This document shows positions 8,558-16,039 of a stretch of 64,000 bases of DNA, in pieces. The position numbers and the translations under genes were made by a program. The notes below the pieces were generated by a model that made no database searches, was not told where the DNA came from, and saw only the letters and a list, made by a program, of their open reading frames with translations. Location: positions 74,851 through 138,850 of the forward strand of contig JBBRDU010000001.1 of the NCBI GenBank assembly GCA_038203615.1, read 5' to 3'. Origin of the DNA: JBBRDU01 sp038203615 (lineage in GTDB: Bacteria; Verrucomicrobiota; Verrucomicrobiia; Chthoniobacterales; UBA10450). How positions within the stretch are numbered: position 1 is the stretch's first letter; each line of letters starts with the position of its first letter.

Positions 8558-9288
8558 ATGGAAGAGTTGTCTTATGAACTGGAAAAGCTGCGCGGGGAAG
8601 TGCAGGGCCTGCGGCATGATCTCGATCATGTGCTGAAGGTCATTGGGCAGGAGTTCGATCTGCCGGATCAGCCGCGCATCAAATTTTGTCCTTCGATGCG
8701 GAAATCATCGGCGTGCGGCGGGACATGGAAACCGTGCCAATCGTGCTAAAGGCGCATGATGGCTACGCCTGTATCTACCTGAACGATCGCGACGGCCGGA
8801 CGCGCGGCGTCTTCCATGTGGATGAAGCGGGCAGTGCGCGTTTCGAGATTTGGAACAAGGCGGGCCAGATCGTCGCGTCCATCGGCGAGACGCCAACGGG
8901 CGCCGGGGAGATCTTTGTGGCGGGAGCGGACGGCCAGCCGCAGGCAGCCATGAAAGGGAATGAAGCGGGTGGAACGATCAGCGCGCAGAACGCCCAGGGG
9001 CAGGTGCAGGCCTTGATGCTGGCCAAGGAAACCGGCGGAAGTTTCGTGGCGACGAACGGGCAGGGAACGCCCATGGCTGAGATGTTTGGCGATGAGACGG
9101 GTGGGACGGTCCACATTAAGGAACCGACCGGCCGCTCGATGGCCTACATGAGCGCGGCGGCGGACTGCGGAGTGGTCTTGGTCTTCAACGAATTTGGCGA
9201 TCAAGCGGCGGCCCTGGCCAGCGATGACAAAGGCGGGGCGGTGGTCCTATTTGATCGGGACGGCAAGATCAAACCGAATTCTCCATAG
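8558..9288 (+). pseudogene. frameshifted GG-repeat (solenoid-like) protein
   Basis: An N-terminal coiled-coil-like part (MEELSYELEKLRGEVQGL onward) runs in one frame to about 8685. The rest, starting SFDAEIIGVRR, is one frame over. Adding one T to the TTTT run near 8682-8685 would join them as RIKFLSFDAEI, so a single-base deletion has split a gene of about 243 residues. The second part has about five irregular repeats of 22-26 residues with a GG-hydrophobic core (EAGGTIS, ETGGSFV, ETGGTVH, DKGGAVV), suggesting a beta-solenoid. The 3' part alone could be translated from 8686. Function unknown. Confidence 0.6.
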
Positions 9289-9385
9289 CGATTGGGGACG
9301 CCGGGAGCGAAGCACCAATGGCCAACATCTCCGCCACGGGACGAATTCGTCCGCTGGCGAACAATCTCCAGGACGTGGCTGCGCC

Positions 9386-9513
9386 AGGAAAGCACCAAAT
9401 CCCAACATCCAAGCACCCGGGAAGCATCAAACTTCAAAATGCGTGGAGTGCGATCGAACAGGCCGTTGGATCTGGGAGCTTCCCTGGATGTTGGTGCTTG
9501 GAATTTGGCGATT
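9386..9513. repeat. imperfect inverted repeat (AGCACC type)
   Basis: The 304-base gap before nuoA contains no gene. Bases about 9386-9425 (AGCACCAAATCCCAACATCC core) and 9476-9513 (GGATGTTGGTGCTTGGAATT core) are imperfect inverted copies, with a further AGCACCAA at 9313. This looks like a relic of a dispersed intergenic repeat. Confidence 0.5.
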
Positions 9514-9592
9514 CCGTGTTCGATGAAATAGCTCGCCGATCGCCAGAATGCGCTGGCGGCGGGCGCCTGGTGCGGGTAAGAATCAATACTCG

Positions 9593-9982
9593 ATGTCTAC
9601 GCGGTCGATCAACCCGGATCCCTATTTATTTATCGTGATCTTTACGGGTGTGGCGGTCGTTTTTCCTTTAATGCCGCTGGCTCTGGCCTGGCTCTGGCGC
9701 CACTTTTTTCAGCCGCCCAAGCCCGGGGTGCAAAAGAACGCCACCTACGAATGCGGAGTAGAGTCGTTAGGCGAAGCACAGGTGCAGTTCAAGGCGCAGT
9801 ATTATGTCTACTGCATCATTTTCCTGATTTTTGATGTGGAGGCGATTTTCCTCGTTCCATTTGCGGTGGCGTTTACCAGTTTGCCGGTTGGTGCTTTCAT
9901 CGCCATCCTAGTCTTCCTGCTTTTGCTGATCGAAGGGCTGGTCTGGGCCTGGAGCAAGGGCTGCCTGACTTGGGCGCGCTGA
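9593..9982 (+). CDS. nuoA: NADH-quinone oxidoreductase subunit A
   Basis: A 129-residue membrane subunit of complex I with three transmembrane helices (about 14-36, 70-92, 96-118). The conserved loop YECGVESLG and the YYVYCIIFLIFDVEAIF helix with its acidic residues identify NuoA. It sits at the junction of the membrane and peripheral arms near the quinone site. The start at 9593 (MSTRSINPDPYLF) is chosen because residues upstream of it are not NuoA-like. It begins the cluster nuoA-B-C-D-I. Confidence 0.93.
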   Translation: MSTRSINPDPYLFIVIFTGVAVVFPLMPLALAWLWRHFFQPPKPGVQKNATYECGVESLGEAQVQFKAQYYVYCIIFLIFDVEAIFLVPFAVAFTSLPVGAFIAILVFLLLLIEGLVWAWSKGCLTWAR

Positions 9983-9987
9983 GAAAA

Positions 9988-10020
9988 GGAGTGATGGAGA
10001 TTTGGAGTAATGGAGTAATA
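9988..10020. repeat. GGAGTAATGG-type short repeat tract
   Basis: The spacer between nuoA and nuoB is a quasi-repeat of GGAGTGATGGAG / GGAGTAATGGAG units. It is one of four unrelated repeat tracts in successive spacers of this nuo cluster. Confidence 0.45.
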
Positions 10021-10028
10021 AATTAAGA

Positions 10029-10655
10029 ATGGTCGAGTCGATGGATGAAGGGTTGAAAAGCGAACTGAAGAAGCAGGGCATCTTCGTGACTTCCACCCAG
10101 GAACTTTATAACTGGGGCCGTCGCAACTCCATCTGGCCGCTCCAATTCGGGCTGGCTTGCTGCGCCATTGAAATGATCGCGACGGCCGCCTCGCGTTACG
10201 ATCTGGCGCGGTTCGGCGGCGAAGTGTTCCGGCCCTCGCCGCGCCAGGCGGACTTGATGATCGTGGCCGGGACGGTGACGAAAAAAATGGCGCCGCAAAT
10301 TGTGCGTTTGTACAATCAAATGCCCGATCCAAAGTATGTCATTTCCATGGGCGCCTGCGCCATTTCGGGCGGGCCTTTCAAACAGGGCTACAATGTGCTC
10401 AAGGGCATTGACCGTTATATTCCCGTGGATGTTTACATCCCAGGCTGCCCGCCGCGGCCGGAGGCCTTGTTGCATGCTTTTATGGAGCTGCAAAAAAAGA
10501 TCGACGACCAGCAACTGACGGGTGCGGACAAGGCCGCCTTTCTCGATCCGGCGGAGCCGAGCGAATTTCCCATCCCGGCTTTCGGAGAACATGATTTGCA
10601 GCCCCCTTCCAACCCGGATCTGTTTCGTCCACCGGCGATCGAGCGGAAGAGTTAG
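10029..10655 (+). CDS. nuoB: NADH-quinone oxidoreductase subunit B
   Basis: A 208-residue peripheral subunit that holds the terminal 4Fe-4S cluster N2. The ligands are visible as the tandem Cys44-Cys45 (FGLACCAIEM), Cys110 (SMGACAISGG) and Cys140 (IPGCPPRPEAL). NuoB passes electrons to quinone at the interface with NuoD. The C-terminal 50 residues (after LQKKIDDQQ) are an extension beyond the conserved core. The ATG at 10029 lies 46 bases after nuoA. Confidence 0.95.
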   Translation: MVESMDEGLKSELKKQGIFVTSTQELYNWGRRNSIWPLQFGLACCAIEMIATAASRYDLARFGGEVFRPSPRQADLMIVAGTVTKKMAPQIVRLYNQMPDPKYVISMGACAISGGPFKQGYNVLKGIDRYIPVDVYIPGCPPRPEALLHAFMELQKKIDDQQLTGADKAAFLDPAEPSEFPIPAFGEHDLQPPSNPDLFRPPAIERKS

Positions 10656-10656
10656 G

Positions 10657-10686
10657 CACAGATTCACACAGATGGAACACAGATTA
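10657..10686. repeat. CACAGATT-type short repeat tract
   Basis: Directly after the nuoB stop codon lies an iterated CACAGATT / CACACAGATG / AACACAGATT tract. The remainder of the 145-base spacer shows no gene. The tract resembles a dispersed intergenic repeat. Confidence 0.4.
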
Positions 10687-10800
10687 GGGACGACCATTCT
10701 GTCGGCTTCGCCGATATTTGTAGCATCGCCCTCGTAGCGGTCGATCCACCTGGCTCTTGGGTTCTTTTCTGATTTGTTTGATATTTCGTAATCTTTAGCG

Positions 10801-11466
10801 GTGGAAACACTTGCAGAAATCAAAGTGCGGATCGAGGGCGCCTTTCCCGGAGTCGGCCTAACGATCGTGCCGAATCCGGGGCCGGCTCAGCAACCGTCGC
10901 TTTTGCTCGATTCCGAGCATGCGCGGGAGGTCGCCGGCTGGCTGCGTAATGACCCGGCCCTGCGCCTGGATTACTGCTCCAACGTCACAGGAGTGGACTG
11001 GCTCGATCGGACGGTCACAAAAAAAGTGAAGGTAAAAAAGGTAGTCGAGGGCGTAGAGAAAGAGGTGGAGGAAACGCAAACGGAGTCATTCCCGGGATAC
11101 CTCGAAGCGGTCTATCATCTTTATTCCATGTCGCAGAAACATGGACCGGTCATCTTGCGCATGCGCACAACGGATCGGGCCGCCGGTGCCCATCTGCCCT
11201 CGTTCACGCCGCTTTATCGCAGTGCCGAGTTTCAGGAGCGGGAAATTTTTGATTTGTACGGGATTCGTTTCGAGGGACACCCGGATCTGAGGCGCATCCT
11301 CATGTGGGACGAGTTTGTCGATCACCCCATGCGCAAGGATTATCGGGAACCGGACGACTATGAATACGAACCCACGCCGCACGATGACGTGCTGGAGAAG
11401 GCGAAACAGCATTATGCGGCGCGCCCGCCCTTGGACGGCGCGGAAAATATCACTGCTGCGCAGTAG
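10801..11466 (+). CDS. nuoC: NADH-quinone oxidoreductase subunit C
   Basis: A 221-residue peripheral-arm subunit of complex I, starting at GTG 10801 (METLAEIKV). The family signature YRSAEFQEREIFDLYGIRF (about 137-155) and HPMRKDY follow an unusual, highly charged insertion of about 25 residues (KKVKVKKVVEGVEKEVEE, from about residue 76) between two strands of the core. The protein is separate from NuoD, unlike the fused NuoCD of enterobacteria. Confidence 0.92.
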   Translation: METLAEIKVRIEGAFPGVGLTIVPNPGPAQQPSLLLDSEHAREVAGWLRNDPALRLDYCSNVTGVDWLDRTVTKKVKVKKVVEGVEKEVEETQTESFPGYLEAVYHLYSMSQKHGPVILRMRTTDRAAGAHLPSFTPLYRSAEFQEREIFDLYGIRFEGHPDLRRILMWDEFVDHPMRKDYREPDDYEYEPTPHDDVLEKAKQHYAARPPLDGAENITAAQ

Positions 11467-11467
11467 A

Positions 11468-11546
11468 GGTTACATGGTTACAAGAGTTACAAGGTTACAG
11501 AGGCCAAACCGCGTCTTCCAATGTTACGATGTAACACCTGTAACGT
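11468..11546. repeat. GGTTACA palindromic repeat tract
   Basis: The nuoC-nuoD spacer holds iterated GGTTACA/GAGTTACAA units (11468-11500) and inverted TGTAAC copies (11523-11545), so the transcript could fold. No gene is seen in the spacer. Confidence 0.5.
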
Positions 11547-11565
11547 TTTCAACTCTGCGCCGACT

Positions 11566-12723
11566 ATGAGCACAGCATTCCAGGAGCTTGAGCAAGCGCC
11601 GCCGCCGATGACGGCGCGGCTCGAGGGCGAGTTGCTCGAAGTGTCGATGGGGCCGCAGCATCCTTCCACGCACGGCGTCTTTCGCATGAACGTCGCACTG
11701 GACGGCGAGATCGTGCGCAAGCTCAAGCCGGTCTTTGGCTATCTGCATCGGAATCACGAAAAGATCGGCGAGAACACGAGTTATCTCGGCTCCATGCCTT
11801 ACACCGACCGGCTCGATTATTTTTGCTCGATGACGAACAACTGGGCCTACGCCCTGAGCGTGGAGAAGCTGGCCGGCATCGAAGTACCGGAGCGCGCTGA
11901 GTATCTGCGCATCATTCTGGCGGAACTGACCCGATTGCAAAACCACGCTTCGCTTCTCGGCTTCCTCCTGAGCGACATGGGGGCATGGGGAACCCCGCTC
12001 ATGTACGCTTTTCGCGAGCGCGAGAAAATCCTGGACCTGTTCGAGTCGCTTTCCGGTTCGCGCATGATGTGTGACTACATGCGGTTCGGCGGTTGCCGGG
12101 TGGATGCGGGGCTGGACTGGCTGGAGCGGGCCAGGAAAGTCGTGGAAGCCTTTCCGCGTTTTCTCGACGAGTTCGAGCAACTCATTGTGGCCAATGAGAT
12201 CGTGATCGCGCGTACCCAGGAGGTGGGCAAAGTTTCGGCCGCGCTCGCCGTCAATGCCGGCCTGACCGGTCCCATCTTGCGCGCGTCCGGTGTGAATTAT
12301 GACATTCGGAAAGTGGACGGCTACGGCTTCTATCCCAGGTTCAAGTTCCGGGTGCCGTTAGGCGATCACGGCGATTGTTACGACCGGCTGATGATGCGCG
12401 CCCTGGAGATGCGCGAGAGTATCGGAATCCTGCAACAGGCTTTCGCTGTCATCGCGCCCGGGCCGGTCATGAATCCGAAAGTGAAAGTGCGCGCCTTCCG
12501 TCCGCCTGTCGGCGAAGCCTACGGAAGAATCGAGGCACCCAAAGGGGAGCTCGGCTTCTATTTGATCAGCGATGGCACGGCCAATCCGTACCGCTACCGG
12601 GTGCGCCCCCCGAGCTTGATCAACCTGACCATTTTGGAAGACATGTGCCTCGGACACACCGTCGCGGATGTAATGGTCATTCTCGGAAGCGTCGATATCG
12701 TAATGGGAGAGGTGGATCGATGA
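11566..12723 (+). CDS. nuoD: NADH-quinone oxidoreductase subunit D
   Basis: A 385-residue 49-kDa-type subunit of complex I that forms the quinone cavity with NuoB. Conserved segments are GPQHPSTHGVFR (about 29-40), GYLHRNHEKI, RLDYFCSMTNNWAYA and the C-terminal PSLINLTILEDMCLGHTVAD. The fold descends from the large subunit of NiFe hydrogenases. The ATG at 11566 (MSTAFQELEQ) is preferred; the in-frame ATG at 11521 lies in the repeat tract. The stop overlaps the nuoI start (ATGA). Confidence 0.95.
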   Translation: MSTAFQELEQAPPPMTARLEGELLEVSMGPQHPSTHGVFRMNVALDGEIVRKLKPVFGYLHRNHEKIGENTSYLGSMPYTDRLDYFCSMTNNWAYALSVEKLAGIEVPERAEYLRIILAELTRLQNHASLLGFLLSDMGAWGTPLMYAFREREKILDLFESLSGSRMMCDYMRFGGCRVDAGLDWLERARKVVEAFPRFLDEFEQLIVANEIVIARTQEVGKVSAALAVNAGLTGPILRASGVNYDIRKVDGYGFYPRFKFRVPLGDHGDCYDRLMMRALEMRESIGILQQAFAVIAPGPVMNPKVKVRAFRPPVGEAYGRIEAPKGELGFYLISDGTANPYRYRVRPPSLINLTILEDMCLGHTVADVMVILGSVDIVMGEVDR

Positions 12724-13334
12724 TGCTGGGGACCGGAATTCTCAAAGGGATGGCGGTGACCATGCGGAACTTCGTCGGAAGTTATTTCGAGGAGGACCGG
12801 CTGATCACGGTGCAATATCCGGAGGAGCGCGATCCGCTACCCGAGAACTATCGTAACTTTCCAATCCTGATTTACGACACGGACGATCCGGAAGCCGGAC
12901 TGCGCTGCGTGGCCTGCAAGATCTGCGAGAAAGAGTGCCCGCCGCAATGCATCTATATTATAAAGAGCGAAGACAAAAAGCCCGACTATCTGGGCAAGCC
13001 GCAGTTCTACCCAGCCACTTTCGATATCGACATCTCGGTCTGCATGAGCTGCCAGATCTGCGTGGAAGTTTGCCCGTTCGAGGCCATCAAAATGGACAAG
13101 GTTTTCGAACTGAGCCGGCGCGAGCGCTTCGATGCGCTGCTCTTCCGCAAAGGCGACCTGGCCAAGTCGAATACTTACTATCACCAGATTCACCCGACCG
13201 AGGCGGCCCTGGTCGACGCCAACCTGGCGGAAGCAGCCGCCGCGGCCGCGGCCAAAAAGAAGGCGGCAGCAGCAGCAGCAGCCACTCTCGCGGCACGGCC
13301 GGCTGCGTCATCCTCATTGCCAGGAACGGTTTGA
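12720..13334 (+). CDS. nuoI: NADH-quinone oxidoreductase subunit I
   Basis: A 204-residue ferredoxin-like subunit with two 4Fe-4S motifs, CVACKICEKECP and CMSCQICVEVCP, which carry clusters N6a and N6b from NuoG towards NuoB. The ATG at 12720 overlaps the nuoD stop. nuoH, which commonly precedes nuoI, is missing here, and no E, F, G or J-N subunit gene is in the window. The C-terminal 35 residues form an alanine/lysine-rich low-complexity tail (AAAAAAAKKK pattern, about 175-192) that is not part of the ordinary family length. Confidence 0.93.
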   Translation: MMLGTGILKGMAVTMRNFVGSYFEEDRLITVQYPEERDPLPENYRNFPILIYDTDDPEAGLRCVACKICEKECPPQCIYIIKSEDKKPDYLGKPQFYPATFDIDISVCMSCQICVEVCPFEAIKMDKVFELSRRERFDALLFRKGDLAKSNTYYHQIHPTEAALVDANLAEAAAAAAAKKKAAAAAAATLAARPAASSSLPGTV

Positions 13335-14440
13335 CCGGACTGCACTTTCGCACCTTAGGATTTCTGGTTGTCGCCGCGCTTGCGCTCGGCCGCTCCGCTC
13401 TCCTCGCATCCGACGCGGGGGCCGATGCCACAGCCCGATTCCTGGCTGGTCTGCCGGTCCCCGGCACGCCTCTTGAAAGCAGGACGACCGAGCCGGCCTG
13501 GACCCATCACGCCGCCGAGTTCGATCGTGAGTGGGAGCATTTTGAAAAGGCGCAGCGGGCTAACATCCGGGAGTGGGCGGCGTCGGCGCTGGGGGAGAGT
13601 TTTATCAATGAAAAGCCGCTCTTCTACATGTTTAGCGGGCCAGATTTTCTTTATGCGAACACCTTCTTTCCGAACGCCAGCACCTACATTCTGTGTGGCA
13701 CCGAACCGGTCGGCCCGGTGCCGGACGTCGAAGCGTTGTCGGCGGCCGTGCTGGGGTCCGCCCTGGCCAATTTGCGCAAGGCCCTCGAGTCGTCATTGAA
13801 CTGGAGTTTTTTCATCACCAAACACATGAAGGTGGATCTCAAGCAGAGGCAGTTGAGCGGAACGCTGCCGGTTCTCTATGTCTTTTTGGCGCGCTCCGGC
13901 TGCACGATTGATTCCGTAGACCTGGTCAAACTGGATGAAGCGGGCAAGTTCGCGGATCCATCCAAGCGAAGCACGTCCGGGGTGAAGATCGTTTTTCACG
14001 GCGCGGGCGGGCGTTCCCAGACTCTCTATTATTTCACGACGGATCTGGCGGATTGGAGCGTGAATGTGAATCCGGGGTTTATGAAGTTCTGCCAGGCGCA
14101 GGGCCGCGGTGCCAGCCTGCTCAAAGCTGCTTCCTATCTGATGCATGGAAACCACTTCACGCGGGTGCGCGAATTTGTGCTGGCGAGCAGCGACCTCATT
14201 CTGCAGGACGACTCAGGAATTCCATTTCGTTTTTTTGAGCCGCAGAAATGGTCGATGCAGTTGTACGGCCGGTACCTCGGGCCGATCGCGACCTTCAAGA
14301 AGTATCCGCAACCCGACCTGGCCAGGGCCTACACCGCAGCAGAATCGCGGCCGCTGAATTTCTCCTTTGGCTACCAGTGGCATCCGAGCCGCTCGTCCCT
14401 TCTGGTCGCGACGCCGAAGACGCAACTCGGCCCGGACTAG
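13331..14440 (+). CDS. exported protein of unknown function
   Basis: A 369-residue protein starting at TTG 13331, which overlaps the nuoI stop (TTGA) and is preceded by AGGAAC. A hydrophobic stretch (LGFLVVAALALG) near the start looks like a signal peptide, so the protein is probably periplasmic. Conserved-looking segments include KPLFYMFSGPDFLYANTFFP, NWSFFITKHMKVDL and QDDSGIPFRFF. I recall similar uncharacterised proteins but no assigned function. Translational coupling to nuoI may only reflect compact gene packing. A longer upstream extension would run antiparallel to real nuoI codons and is rejected. Confidence 0.65.
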   Translation: MTGLHFRTLGFLVVAALALGRSALLASDAGADATARFLAGLPVPGTPLESRTTEPAWTHHAAEFDREWEHFEKAQRANIREWAASALGESFINEKPLFYMFSGPDFLYANTFFPNASTYILCGTEPVGPVPDVEALSAAVLGSALANLRKALESSLNWSFFITKHMKVDLKQRQLSGTLPVLYVFLARSGCTIDSVDLVKLDEAGKFADPSKRSTSGVKIVFHGAGGRSQTLYYFTTDLADWSVNVNPGFMKFCQAQGRGASLLKAASYLMHGNHFTRVREFVLASSDLILQDDSGIPFRFFEPQKWSMQLYGRYLGPIATFKKYPQPDLARAYTAAESRPLNFSFGYQWHPSRSSLLVATPKTQLGPD

Positions 14441-14454
14441 AGGAGTATTCAGGG

Positions 14455-15228
14455 GTGGCCGTGAAACATATAGAGGTGCTCTTCACGCCGGCCGAGTTCG
14501 CCGCTTTAAAGCAACGGGATTTGGCAGAGACGGATTGTGTGGTGATGGATGTCTTGCGCGCGACCAGCAGCATGGCGACGGCTCTGGCCAATGGTGCTAC
14601 TGCGATCGTGCCGGTGGAAGAGATTGCGGAAGCGCTCGCCTGGCGCCGGCAGAACGCGGGCATTCTTCTGGCAGGTGAAAGGGACGGTCTGCGCATCGAG
14701 ACGGAGGTGAGCGGCGCGATCGGTTTCGATCTGGGGAATTCACCGCGGGAATTCACGCGTGACGCAGTCGAGGGAAAGACCATCGTGATCACAACGACGA
14801 ACGGAACACGCGCTCTGCGTGCCTGTGCGCACGCGCGCTCCATCGTGATCGGAGCGTTCGTGAATCTGAGGGCGACATCGGAATATGTGCGAACGTTAGA
14901 TGGAGGAAATTTGCTTTTGGTTTGCGGCGGGACTTACCATGAGGCGGCCTACGAAGATGTTCTTTGCGCCGGTGCGCTGGTCGATGCGCTCACGCCGGAA
15001 GAGGGCGGAGCCCTGGCCGATTCGGCCTATCTGGCGCGCCAGCTTTACCGGTTGGAAAGGGGCGATCTGTTGGCCGCGCTTTCGCAATCGCGCAACGGCC
15101 GGCGGTTGTTGACGCGGCCGGATCTGCGGGACGACGTTGTTTTCTGCGCGCAACGTGACCGGAGCGAGGTAGTGGCGCGCCTCGAGAAGGATGGGCGCAT
15201 TCGGCGCGTGTCCACCGCTGGGCCTTAG
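14455..15228 (+). CDS. ComB-like 2-phosphosulfolactate phosphatase family protein
   Basis: A 257-residue protein of the ComB family: VVMDVLRATSSMATALANGA (about 25-44), GERDGLRIE, FDLGNSPREF, ITTTNGTRAL and CGGTYHEAAYEDVLCAG. In methanogens ComB removes phosphate from 2-phosphosulfolactate during coenzyme M synthesis using Mg2+. Bacterial homologues are common but their substrate is mostly unproven, and no other coenzyme M gene is nearby. Start GTG 14455 follows an AGGAG sequence at 14441; GTG 14461 is also possible. Confidence 0.8.
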   Translation: MAVKHIEVLFTPAEFAALKQRDLAETDCVVMDVLRATSSMATALANGATAIVPVEEIAEALAWRRQNAGILLAGERDGLRIETEVSGAIGFDLGNSPREFTRDAVEGKTIVITTTNGTRALRACAHARSIVIGAFVNLRATSEYVRTLDGGNLLLVCGGTYHEAAYEDVLCAGALVDALTPEEGGALADSAYLARQLYRLERGDLLAALSQSRNGRRLLTRPDLRDDVVFCAQRDRSEVVARLEKDGRIRRVSTAGP

Positions 15229-15249
15229 CGGTGGAATCTCAAGAGGTAG

Positions 15250-15280
15250 GGATGTCTCTCCGAGACGTCCGGATTTTTCT
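15250..15280 (+). terminator. rho-independent terminator after the comB-like gene
   Basis: A nine-base-pair stem (GGATGTCTC / GAGACGTCC, one G-T pair) with a TCC loop is followed by a T-rich tail (ATTTTTCTT). The stem follows GGTAGGGA, the terminal motif of the palindromic element at 25489-25588, so a repeat half-element may serve as terminator. A second perfect hairpin, GGAAGGC/GCCTTCC, is at 15289-15305. Confidence 0.6.
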
Positions 15281-15423
15281 TCTATAGGGGAAGGCGCTGC
15301 CTTCCCTGGGAAGCTCTTTCCAAAACCCTAACAACCTCTTGAGCCTTCACGCTTAGCCCTTGCCGCTAGACAGTCCTCCAGCGCGCCCCGTATACTCCTG
15401 CGGCCCAGCGATCGAAGGGGCGG

Positions 15424-16029
15424 ATGACTCGCAACTTACAAAAAGAGGAGGGACCCCCGGCCGGCGCGACGGCGGGGCCGATGGCGTCGACTGGCGGAGA
15501 GCCCCGGCCGCCGGCTGCGGCGACGGAGCAATCGCTTCTGGAAATGACGCCGGAGCTTTACGACGAACTGCGGCGACTGGCCGCCAATTACCTGCGTGGA
15601 GAACGTTCCGAACATACGCTTCAGCGCACCGCCCTTGTGCACGAAGCGTTTTTGAAACTGGTCGATGAGGGGGCACCCAAATGGCAGAACCAGGCGCATT
15701 TTCTAGGCGTGTTCGCGCGTCTCATGCGCCAGACTCTGATCAACCACGCAATCGCTCGCACCAGGCAAAAACGAGGCGGGCTCGATCGCGTGAATAAGGC
15801 CCTCGAGTTTTACGAGGAACAAAAAATCGATGTGAGCGCGCTGGACGCAGCCTTGTCCGACCTGGAGGCGGTCGATCCACGGCAGGGTCAAATTGTGGAG
15901 CTCCGTTTCTTTGGCGGACTAACGATTCCGGAGATTGGGATCGCCATGGGAATTTCGCCAGCCACGGTCAAGCGGGAATGGGCGCTCGCGAAAATCTGGC
16001 TTCGCCGCGAGTTATCTCGTACCTTGTAA
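15424..16029 (+). CDS. ECF-type RNA polymerase sigma factor
   Basis: A 201-residue sigma-70 family factor with region 2 (ALVHEAFLKLVD, HFLGVFARLMRQTLINHA, about 80-115) and region 4 helix-turn-helix (LTIPEIGIAMGISPATVKREWALAKIWL, about 167-195). The wording of region 2 matches the sigma subfamily first noted in Rhodopirellula and common in Planctomycetes, Verrucomicrobia and Acidobacteria. The first 35 residues are low-complexity Pro/Ala/Gly. It ends 10 bases before a transmembrane Ser/Thr kinase, with which such factors are usually paired; the kinase probably controls it. Confidence 0.88.
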   Translation: MTRNLQKEEGPPAGATAGPMASTGGEPRPPAAATEQSLLEMTPELYDELRRLAANYLRGERSEHTLQRTALVHEAFLKLVDEGAPKWQNQAHFLGVFARLMRQTLINHAIARTRQKRGGLDRVNKALEFYEEQKIDVSALDAALSDLEAVDPRQGQIVELRFFGGLTIPEIGIAMGISPATVKREWALAKIWLRRELSRTL

Positions 16030-16039
16030 GACAATTCCC

